Of a stretch of DNA of 64,000 nt, positions 57,573-64,000 are shown one piece after another. The translations under genes and the position numbers were made by a program. This DNA is from Streptomyces griseofuscus (GTDB lineage: Bacteria > Actinomycetota > Actinomycetes > Streptomycetales > Streptomycetaceae), in the NCBI RefSeq assembly GCF_014673495.1, contig NZ_CP051006.1:1612001-1676000 (forward strand), read 5' to 3'. The notes beneath the pieces are model-generated. The model was given only the letters and a program-made list of their open reading frames with translations, was not told the DNA's origin and made no database searches. Numbering within the stretch: the stretch's first letter is position 1; every line of letters begins with the position of its first letter.

Positions 57573-58102
57573 TCACGGGCTGCTGAGTTCGCTGCAGCTC
57601 CGCCGCCAAGCACAGCCGCGCATGCGAACGTCCTCAAGGAACCTCACGATCGCCGGTTTTGCTAACCGGCGATCGTCGTCTATGTTGCGCACCGCATCAC
57701 GAAGGCAGCATCGGCTTAGGCTCGCCGCAGCCAGGGCCAGCCGACGCGCAACCAGGTGCGCGTCGTCCGTGGCGAGCACGAGCAGACCGTCATCGGTGAG
57801 GCGGTCGAGATTCCGGGCAGCGAGTCGCTCGTCCTGATGGTGAGTGCCACTTGCCGTGTTGCGTCGCCAAGACGTGCCGCACGGTATGCGAGGGCGGCAC
57901 TGACGCTGCGATAGCCGGGTTGCAACAGGTCCTCGCCGAGCAGGCCAGCCACGCAAAGGCAGACGTACAGCTCGGCGGAAAGGGTCCCGTAGTCGCCCGC
58001 TGCTTGGCTGTACCAGGCGTTCAGACGCGCCGCGGGTATAAAGAACGGGTGCAGTGAAGCGAGCGGATCGAATAGCGGGGTCAGACAGGCGGACCTCCCC
58101 AA
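57573..58102 (-). pseudogene. Degraded ORF (two overlapping frames)
   Basis: Protein-like sequence is split between two frames. One (58102 to about 57840) carries a helical stretch YSQAAGDYGTLSAELYVCL...ALAYRAARLGD. The other (from about 57835 to 57573) carries LDRLTDDGLLVLATDDAHLVARRL...IVRFLEDVRM. Joining them needs a one-base shift near 57835. The start is TTG or unclear. It lies directly upstream of the recombinase gene and may be another element gene in decay. No family is recognised. Confidence 0.4.
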
Positions 58103-58548
58103 GTAGGAGCCCTGCCAGCAAGGCAGTCAAACGGGTGCAGGATTTCAAGGCATTGCGCAACCCGAGCCGCAGTGGACCATCTGCACATCCTGGCTTGGTG
58201 TTTTCCGGGACGTTGTACGTTGACATGGTCCGGACGGAGGTATCCAGTCCTGTGGTCCTATTTCTCGTCTGCCGTGAGCGAATGGCCGCCGACAGCCAGC
58301 AAATCCTCCTGTCGTGGGCTTGTGAAGCGCACGAGCCCCGGCGCCTGCCTCATGCAGCCGCACGACCTCGTTGACGAGAACCTGCCACCGCGGTGCCGAA
58401 GCGACGCGCCACCCCGCATGGCCCACCGGCACCTGACTGGTACAGGCACGTGGTCGAGCCTCACTCGCCTTGAGCGGTGGCTACCAGCTTTCGGTGTGCC
58501 CTGGACGGCTGGGTAGGGTCGCGGTACCCGAGCTGGAGAGGCAGTTGC
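58103..58548. other. Intergenic stretch of about 445 bases
   Basis: Short open frames on both strands overlap each other and have no consistent codon bias or ribosome site. I see no RNA gene or clear terminator. It may hold more remains of the degraded neighbour and the promoter of the CutA-like gene. Confidence 0.4.
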
Positions 58549-58875
58549 ATGGCCCACGATATTGTGATTGCGCAGACGACCAGCGACGACGAGGGACAGG
58601 CGACGATGCTGGCCCGAGGTGCGGTCGAGAGCAAGCTGGCAGCGGGAGTCCACATCGATGCGCCAATCACCGCCTTCTACTGGTGGAAGGGGAAGGTCGA
58701 GGCGGCGCGGGAGTGGCGCATCTCGTATATGACTACGACAGACCGTCTTCCCGCGCTAGAAGCGTGGGTGCACGAGAAGCACTCGTACGACGTCCCCCAA
58801 TGGATCACACTGCCCGTAACCGGCGGGTCGGAGGCGTACCTGTCCTGGGTCTTCGAGGAAACGGAAACCGACTGA
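58549..58875 (+). CDS. cutA: CutA-like divalent-cation tolerance protein
   Basis: The 108-residue protein has the CutA pattern: a first strand IVIAQTTSDDEGQA, KLAAGVHIDAPITAFYWWKGKVE and EEWRISYMTT-like EWRISYMTTT, then VHEKHSYDVPQWITLPV. CutA is a stable trimer of PII-like fold; its role in metal tolerance is described in enterobacteria and uncertain elsewhere. GGAGAGG lies about nine bases before the ATG. Confidence 0.9.
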   Translation: MAHDIVIAQTTSDDEGQATMLARGAVESKLAAGVHIDAPITAFYWWKGKVEAAREWRISYMTTTDRLPALEAWVHEKHSYDVPQWITLPVTGGSEAYLSWVFEETETD

Positions 58876-58940
58876 GGACCCACGGGCCGGGCGTCGGCGG
58901 CGTTGGTGCCCTGGGCTTGCCGCGTGCCACCCGAGGTGGA

Positions 58941-60181
58941 TCAGGATGCGAACCGCCGGAAATGAACGGCAAGTTCGTGCTCGCTGTCAGGGAGCAACGC
59001 TGCAATAGCCGCCGCCCGCTCCTTGCCCATGGTGTTGGGCTTGGCCTGTGCCGCCGCAGCGAACTGGCGGGCCACGTAGACGCCTTGGCCGACGTCGCCC
59101 CCACGCAGTAGGGCCGACGCCAGATCACCGAGGACTACGGCGCCCCCGTCCGGTAGCCCGTCTCCGAGGCGGTCGACCGCGGTATCAGCTGTGGACGTGA
59201 GCTCGGGGCGCCTCAGCTGGCCGTACACGGACAGGGCCAACGAGTCCATGCGGTATGGGGTCACGAACCTGACCCATGCCTGCTCGCTGGTGTGGTCCGC
59301 GAAATCGTAGACGAAGCGCGCTCGGTCTAACGCCCGGAGCGCCCCGACCTCGTCGCCGGCCGCCGCAGCTTCTTCCGCGTGCCTGCCGAGAACCCAGGCC
59401 GCAGCAGTAGCGTTGCCGTGGCCTCGCACGTCGTTGGCGGCTTGGGAGAGGAACTCCATCTTCGCCTTTGGCGTCAAAGCGCCGTAGCTGCTGTAGGTCA
59501 GGGCCAGGGCTCGAAGTGGAGGATGCCCGGCAGCCGCCGCGCACTGCGACGTGACTTTGTAGTAGGCGTTGGCTTTGTCGTGCTCCCCCAAATCCCAGGC
59601 CACCCAACCGGCCAGAGCGGCGGTTTCTCCAGCGGCGATAGTGAGAGCGCCTTCGTGTTCGCCTGCACGAGGCAGGGCCGCAGTGATCGCGTCAAGATGC
59701 GACTCGACCGTTTTCTGCAGCCGCCGTGCGCTGAGGTTGAGGTCTGAACGTGCAGTTCAGCGGCTCGGTCGATGAGCGCGGCAGCAGCGGGCGAATCGAT
59801 CTTGGTCCCCTTGCTGAGGGCGAAGGCGAGGCGCCCCCAAGGCTCGGCGGCCACGCTCACGCCGATAGTGGCGCTAACCAGGAGCGTGCGACGCTTCACG
59901 GCGTCTTGGTCCTCCCCTGCATCGGCATGCTCCTTTCTTTTCCGAGCGCGGGCGGCCCTGGCCTCTCGCTGTAGTTCCTCGAAGGGGACACCGCAGGCCG
60001 CCGCTATGTGGCCGATTGTGTGGTTGGTAGGAATGTTCTCGAAGTTCTCATAACGGCTGATCTCTCGGCGGGTCATGGTGTCCCGGCCGGAGACAGCGTT
60101 GATCGCCTCCGCCTGCTCCTCCTGCGTCCGGCCCGCTTCCTGTCGAAGCCGGAGGAGCAGGTCGGCGAACGGGTCTGGCAT
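58941..60181 (-). pseudogene. XRE-family TPR regulator interrupted by a frameshift
   Basis: The first part (60181 to about 59746) encodes an XRE helix-turn-helix (RTQEEQAEAINAVSG...RREISRYEN). The second part (to 58941), in another frame, encodes TPR-like helices (SDLNLSARRLQKTVESHL..., AAWVLGRHAEEAAAAGDE) and ends HFRRFAS. The join would be restored by one extra T in the CACGTTCAG context at 59741-59752, giving ELHVSDLNLS. ATG 60181 has AGAGGTCAC upstream. It is a recent mutation, a sequencing error or, less likely, programmed slippage. Confidence 0.75.
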
Positions 60182-60312
60182 GAGTGTGACCTCTGTCGGT
60201 GGACGGAATCCCATCATGGCCTCAATTCCCCCCTGCAGTTTTCCCCTTGACGCGAACTTCCCCCTCTGGATTCCCCTGGTCGACGGCGTCGCAGCACGGT
60301 GCCATAGCCCAC

Positions 60313-60822
60313 ATGACCAGGCTCCAAGAGGCGGCCCCGCCTGGCGGGGGCATCCGTAGCTGTGCGGCTACAGCAGGCGCGTCATGCGTCAGGCCGGTTC
60401 AGGAAGACGGGGCCGGCGCATGGGCGAGGGCAGAGGTACCGGCGGCATACCATGCCTGTCAGGCGGCCCTTCTCCCCGACCTTGCGAAGGTCGGGGAGAT
60501 GCGGCGCATAGCCAGGGCGTTCCTGCGGCGGTGCCGTGTTTCAGAGCCGGTGGCGGGGTTCGTCGTACTGGCCGTTTCGGAGCTGGTCACCAACGCCGTG
60601 GTCCACGGTGAGGGCGAAGTCGTGCTCCACATCACGGTGGCCGTCGACGTGGTGCGTGTCTCGGTAACCGACCACAACCCGGCGCCCGCTGTGCTCAAGG
60701 AAGCCGGACTCGACGGCGAATCGGGGCGCGGGATCCGGCTGGTCGATGCGATCTCAGACGCATGGGAGAGCAACGGCGAGGAGACGTGGTGTGAGTTCCG
60801 AGACGCGAGGGCTGCAGCTTGA
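60313..60822 (+). CDS. RsbW-like ATP-binding regulatory kinase (HATPase_c)
   Basis: The protein has about 169 residues with the GHKL fold: N-box ELVTNAVVHGEGEV, a DHNPAP metal/ATP segment and SGRGIRLVDAISDAW. Such small proteins in Streptomyces are anti-sigma or regulatory kinases. ATG 60313 is one choice; the frame is open from 60199 and has another ATG at 60499. A perfect 12-base hairpin (60472-60498) lies inside the coding sequence. The gene is divergent from the frameshifted XRE gene, a common arrangement for these regulator pairs. Confidence 0.8.
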   Translation: MTRLQEAAPPGGGIRSCAATAGASCVRPVQEDGAGAWARAEVPAAYHACQAALLPDLAKVGEMRRIARAFLRRCRVSEPVAGFVVLAVSELVTNAVVHGEGEVVLHITVAVDVVRVSVTDHNPAPAVLKEAGLDGESGRGIRLVDAISDAWESNGEETWCEFRDARAAA

Positions 60823-60884
60823 GCCAGACCTCCAGTTGGGTCCCGACGATGCAAATGGCAAGCCGGGCAGCTCAGTCGCTTCTG

Positions 60885-61385
60885 TCATACAGGGCGCTCC
60901 AAGGGCCGTTCGCTTGCCTTCGCCCAGTAATTCGGTTCGAGCATCTCGCCGGGCCAGGCGGGCTGACGGATCGGGCCACGAGGCCCCATCTGTTCGAAGT
61001 ACGGTGCCAAGTCGATCACGGGCGTTCCGTCTACAGCGTCGAGATCGGTGACCAACAGGTCCCGTCCCTCGACCTTGAGCAGCCGCGGGTAGCTGATCGC
61101 CAGTTGATTGGGACGCCGATGGTTGCGGTGGACGAAGGTACCGGTCGACGGCCAGGCCGGATTCCCGCGGGGGCTGCGTGCGTGGAGTTGGACGTCTTCC
61201 GGTCGCGACAGGTGGAAGAGCCAGGTCACCGTCAGGTGGGAAAACTCTTCGATTCCCTGCAGCGTCTCAAGGGGGTACGCCTCGTTGAGTCGGATGACCG
61301 ACTCGACTCCGCCCTGGTAATCGTCCTGAACGCGGGTGTGGCCCCCGACCACCGTTGCGATCGATTCGACCTCGTACGTTGCCAT
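60885..61385 (-). CDS. TrmO-like (UPF0066/TsaA) tRNA methyltransferase family protein
   Basis: The 166-residue protein shows family landmarks: RVQDDYQGG...VIRL, LQGIEEFSHLTVTWLFH, LHARSPRGN, HRRPNQLAIS and LDAVDGTPVIDLAPY. TrmO methylates t6A37 of tRNAs using SAM. The ribosome site is AGAGAGGAA about nine bases before the ATG. Some family members in accessory regions may have other substrates. Confidence 0.88.
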   Translation of the reverse strand: MATYEVESIATVVGGHTRVQDDYQGGVESVIRLNEAYPLETLQGIEEFSHLTVTWLFHLSRPEDVQLHARSPRGNPAWPSTGTFVHRNHRRPNQLAISYPRLLKVEGRDLLVTDLDAVDGTPVIDLAPYFEQMGPRGPIRQPAWPGEMLEPNYWAKASERPLERPV

Positions 61386-61457
61386 CGGCGCTCGTTCCTC
61401 TCTAACGGGGTCGCGTGTTCAGCAGCTGCCGTCAATAGCTGCGGACGTGCCCTGTGG

Positions 61458-62846
61458 TCAGCCTATGGCGCGCAGCATTTCCCGCGCCCGGCGGTCCAGT
61501 TCAGCGACGTGGCGGCCACCACGTTGCCGCACAGGCGAGAGGTCGCTCTGCATGCGGACGATGACGTCGCGGGCGCGGCCGGACTGGACGCCAGCCATGG
61601 CGTCCAGTGCTTGTCCCCAGGTACCACATGCCTCATCGAGGCGTCCCTGCTGGACCTGGACAGCACCGAGGTAGCCGAGGGTCACACTGTGGGTACGGGC
61701 ATACTGCTGCCGCCGGCGGGTGGCGACGCTGCGCTGGAAATGCAACTCCGCGTCGAGAGGATTTCCCAGGTCCCGCAAGGCACACGCAGTCTCGTGGGCG
61801 AGGGAGGCTTCCTGGAAGAAGCTGACGCGGTCGGGGGCGTCCTCGTTATCGGCACGTGCGAGGTCCCTCTCCGCGCGACTGATGGCCGCGAGAGTGCCGC
61901 GGCGGTCGCCGCCGGCGGCCAGGGCGCGGGCATGGACTACCGCGAGCAGGGCCTTCTCCCGCGAGCTGGCCTGGCCGTAGTGGGTGCGGGACGTGGAGGC
62001 GTCGGCCAGGTCGAGCGCTCTGCGTGGGTGCCCGAGGTCGACTGCTTGATGGGCGAGGGCACGCAGGATGTGGCCGCCCAGCGGTCCGTCTGCGGCTTCG
62101 GCCGCAATGCGTGCGGCGAGGGTGAGGTAGCGCTGGGCGGTCCGATGCTCTGAGGCGTCGAAGGCCATCCAGCCGGCGAGGTAGGTCATCTCTGCCACGG
62201 CCGAGTACGTATCCCGGCGGTGCCGTTCCGTTCGGAACCTGCTGCCCAGGAGCGGCACCGCTTCGTCGCGAAGATGGCCGGCCAGGGCCGAGCGCCCCGA
62301 GGCTCCACCGCGCTGCTGGTCCCTCGCGGAGTAGAAGGTGGTCAGTTTGCGGACATCGTCGATGTCAGCCTGAGTCACCAGCCGGGAGGAGACTGCAGGG
62401 CGCGAGGCCGCCGCGGCCGGGGCGGCTGCCCACCAGGGAGCGGCAGGCAGGACGAGGCCGGCGGCCGAGTACGCGGTGGTAGCCAACAGCTTGCGTCGGT
62501 GCATGTCCAGATCGTCGCTTCCCAGCTCGGCCAGCACGGTCAGAGGGTCGACGCTCCAGTCAGAACTACTGTTAGTGGATCCTGTCGGCCCATCTTCCAG
62601 TCCGAGGTCAGCGAGGGTGAGGCGTCGGCCGAGCCTGCGGGACAGCGTCTCACGCAGGATATGAGGCGCTCGTCCACTGGGCTTCGTGCCCTGGACCCAC
62701 ATGGCGATGTGGGAGCGGGAAATGGCCTCCAGTTCGCGTACACCGCTCTCCGCGGCAACGCGAGCGACCGCGGCGGCTGCTTGGGGCTGGGACCAGCCCG
62801 CTTCGCGCAGGAGCGCGGCAAGGGCGACGTTTCTCTCACGGGCCAT
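61458..62846 (-). CDS. TPR-containing transcriptional regulator with N-terminal HTH
   Basis: The 462-residue protein begins with a helix-turn-helix (LREAGWSQPQAAAAVARVA..., SHIAMWVQGTKPSGR, residues about 5-70). An alanine-rich, hydrophobic stretch around 120-150 (YSAAGLVLPAAPWWAAA) and TPR-like repeats to the C-terminus (AVEMTYLAGWMAFD, ALDLADAS, AISRAERDLAR) follow. It resembles Streptomyces regulators of the family usually near DUF6415-type genes. ATG 62846 has GAGGGGCAG upstream; longer frames to 62990 are less likely. Confidence 0.82.
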   Translation of the reverse strand: MARERNVALAALLREAGWSQPQAAAAVARVAAESGVRELEAISRSHIAMWVQGTKPSGRAPHILRETLSRRLGRRLTLADLGLEDGPTGSTNSSSDWSVDPLTVLAELGSDDLDMHRRKLLATTAYSAAGLVLPAAPWWAAAPAAAASRPAVSSRLVTQADIDDVRKLTTFYSARDQQRGGASGRSALAGHLRDEAVPLLGSRFRTERHRRDTYSAVAEMTYLAGWMAFDASEHRTAQRYLTLAARIAAEAADGPLGGHILRALAHQAVDLGHPRRALDLADASTSRTHYGQASSREKALLAVVHARALAAGGDRRGTLAAISRAERDLARADNEDAPDRVSFFQEASLAHETACALRDLGNPLDAELHFQRSVATRRRQQYARTHSVTLGYLGAVQVQQGRLDEACGTWGQALDAMAGVQSGRARDVIVRMQSDLSPVRQRGGRHVAELDRRAREMLRAIG

Positions 62847-63035
62847 GTACTGCCCCTCGGTTCCGAAATGATCTTTGACGCCTTTGACGACCTTGAGGGC
62901 CGCGTAGGCATACCCCCTGACAGGGATTCGCGGTACGCTCAACGTAGCCGCAGGATCACTCACCTTGCACGTCAGTTGCCTGCGGTCCACAGCGTTCCTC
63001 GCTCAAGTTGGCTTGATTCACTTAGGAGTTGCGTC

Positions 63036-63527
63036 ATGCGTCCCTCGCTAGCCCTTCGCCGGGCGTGCCAACTCAGTGATCAGGGAAGGAGAAGCCACGC
63101 CCTTGGTGAGCCCATCCTGCGACGGGACCCGGCGGCCTCGGCGACGGAAACGGTGGCGCTCGTGCTGGGCGAGGACTCGCCGTTACCCGATACTGCCGCC
63201 GATGTGGAGGACCTCGCACTGCGGCTGCGAGGACACGTCAGCCAGCTCGGAGCTCTGACGCCTTCGCAAGAGCCAGCCCTGCTCCGTGCGCAGCAGCTCT
63301 GTTCGGGCGGCCTCCCCGATGGCTACATGCCCAGCAGGGTTCATCTGGTCAGGCTGGCCGAGGCGACCCAAGACCTTATCGCTGCCGTGCAGGCCCACGA
63401 CGTGGCCCCTGCGAAGTCGGTCCAGAGACGGCGCTGGTGGAAGCCGCCGATCAACGTGCTGCGCGGCGCGGTCTTCGCTCTCGCCCTCGCGTGCGTGGTT
63501 CTGGCCGCGTCGGTGCCCCGGACATGA
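63036..63527 (+). CDS. DUF6415-like protein with C-terminal membrane helix
   Basis: The 163-residue protein has a helical core with DVEDLALRLRGHVSQL, the LRGH element that I associate with DUF6415. It ends in one membrane helix (about residues 145-160, AVFALALACVVLA). TAGGAG lies eight bases before the ATG. It diverges from the TPR regulator and overlaps a 48-residue ORF at its stop (ATGA). Confidence 0.65.
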   Translation: MRPSLALRRACQLSDQGRRSHALGEPILRRDPAASATETVALVLGEDSPLPDTAADVEDLALRLRGHVSQLGALTPSQEPALLRAQQLCSGGLPDGYMPSRVHLVRLAEATQDLIAAVQAHDVAPAKSVQRRRWWKPPINVLRGAVFALALACVVLAASVPRT

Positions 63528-63670
63528 CCGCCGCCGGGGCAGTTCTGATCGCGCTGATTCTCGGTCCCATGGCGTGGCTGGCTCTTCGTGGTGAGCGAGT
63601 AACCGACCGCATTGCTCCACGGGACGTGGATCCCCGGCCGAGGCAGAACAGTCCTCCCCCGGACCGGTAA
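63524..63670 (+). CDS. 48-residue small membrane protein
   Basis: The short protein begins with one membrane helix (AAGAVLIALILGPMAWLAL), then a basic and proline-rich tail. The ATG overlaps the previous stop (ATGA), so it is translationally coupled to the DUF6415-like gene. No family is recognised. Confidence 0.55.
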   Translation: MTAAGAVLIALILGPMAWLALRGERVTDRIAPRDVDPRPRQNSPPPDR

Positions 63671-63759
63671 CCACCGTGCCTCTCTCACCGACACTTCCCG
63701 GCCGCCCCGGCGGCCCCGAAGCCACCCCCGGGTCCACGGGGACTACGGAGACCCACACG

Positions 63760-64000
63760 ATGAAACGCCTCCCGCGCATCGAGCAGTACGGCCTGATCGG
63801 CGACATGCAGACCAGTGCCCACGTCTGCGATGACGGTTCGATCGACTGGCTGTGCCTGCCCCGGTTCGACTCGTCGGCCGTCTTCGCCGGCCTGCTCGGC
63901 ACGCACAAGCACGGCACCTGGCAGATCGCCCCGGCCGCGCCTGGCCCCTCCGGGCCCAGAGCGGTCGCCGAGCGCCGGTACCGCGGTGACACGCTCGTTC
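63760..64000 (+). CDS. Glycoside hydrolase family 15 / trehalase-like protein (partial)
   Basis: Eighty residues are visible before the window ends. MKRLPRIEQYGLIGDMQTSAHVCDDGSIDWLCLPRFDSSAVFAGLLG is characteristic of the N-terminal region of GH15 proteins of about 600 residues, related to bacterial trehalases and glucoamylases. GGAGA lies nine bases before the ATG. The catalytic domain is outside the window. Confidence 0.85.
   Translation, partial: MKRLPRIEQYGLIGDMQTSAHVCDDGSIDWLCLPRFDSSAVFAGLLGTHKHGTWQIAPAAPGPSGPRAVAERRYRGDTLV

Overview
The window is about 72% G+C, most genes start with ATG or GTG behind GGAGG-type ribosome sites, and stop/start overlaps (ATGA, GTGA, TGATG) are frequent. 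Together with families typical of Streptomyces (SAV_915-like, DUF6317-like, DUF6278, DUF6551, TPR regulators, a DUF6415-like protein), this points to a Streptomyces or close relative chromosome. No rRNA, tRNA or CRISPR array is visible. Function calls were made by reading the translations against remembered families; no search was run.

Left part (22-10707): a potassium locus. kdpF-kdpA-kdpB-kdpC, preceded by a 27-residue membrane peptide, is followed by a KimA-like K+ transporter and the sensor kinase KdpD, all on the minus strand. Direct repeats with 11-base spacing (TTGACGG/TTACGG) occur upstream of all three units and look like operators for an OmpR/KdpE-type regulator, whose gene is not in view. 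A domain-swapped lipoate ligase gene diverges from kdpD.

Accessory block (10899-33537): first a WXG100-type cluster (10899-13531) and a small lipoprotein. Then comes a multigene signalling or conflict-like locus. On the minus strand it has a kinase with a repeat tail, a coiled-coil protein, a ClpB-like AAA ATPase and an FHA protein. A macro-domain protein and a radical SAM protein converge next to it. A plus-strand operon follows with a helical protein, a VWA-like lipoprotein and a membrane coiled-coil protein. Beyond a strong bidirectional terminator lies a translationally coupled trio: a CHAT protease-like protein, an antitoxin-like protein and a RES-domain toxin. A divergent zinc-ribbon/membrane pair closes the block. 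I regard this block, especially CHAT-antitoxin-RES beside a macro domain, as the best candidate for an undescribed system.

Middle part (33556-49252): a pyrimidine/hydantoin catabolic cluster (NCS1 permease, LLM oxidoreductase, dihydropyrimidinase, two beta-ureidopropionase paralogues, class III aminotransferase, PucR regulator). Then come a divergent XRE regulator and leaderless methionine aminopeptidase pair, a ClpC-like ATPase with a perfect terminator, a secreted gamma-glutamyltransferase and a membrane-anchored protein of unknown function.

Right part (49253-64000): a gene-poor stretch, then DUF6278, exonuclease III, a metallo-hydrolase, a G-rich minisatellite and a PcaL-type fusion lacking the usual serine nucleophile. 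From about 53.8 kb the region is a patchwork with signs of transfer and decay: a small HTH protein, a ParB-like DUF6551 protein behind four 17-base-spaced iterons, a tyrosine recombinase, a degraded ORF and a frameshifted XRE regulator. CutA, a histidine-kinase-like ATPase, a TrmO-like methyltransferase, a TPR regulator, a DUF6415-like protein and the start of a GH15 enzyme complete the window.
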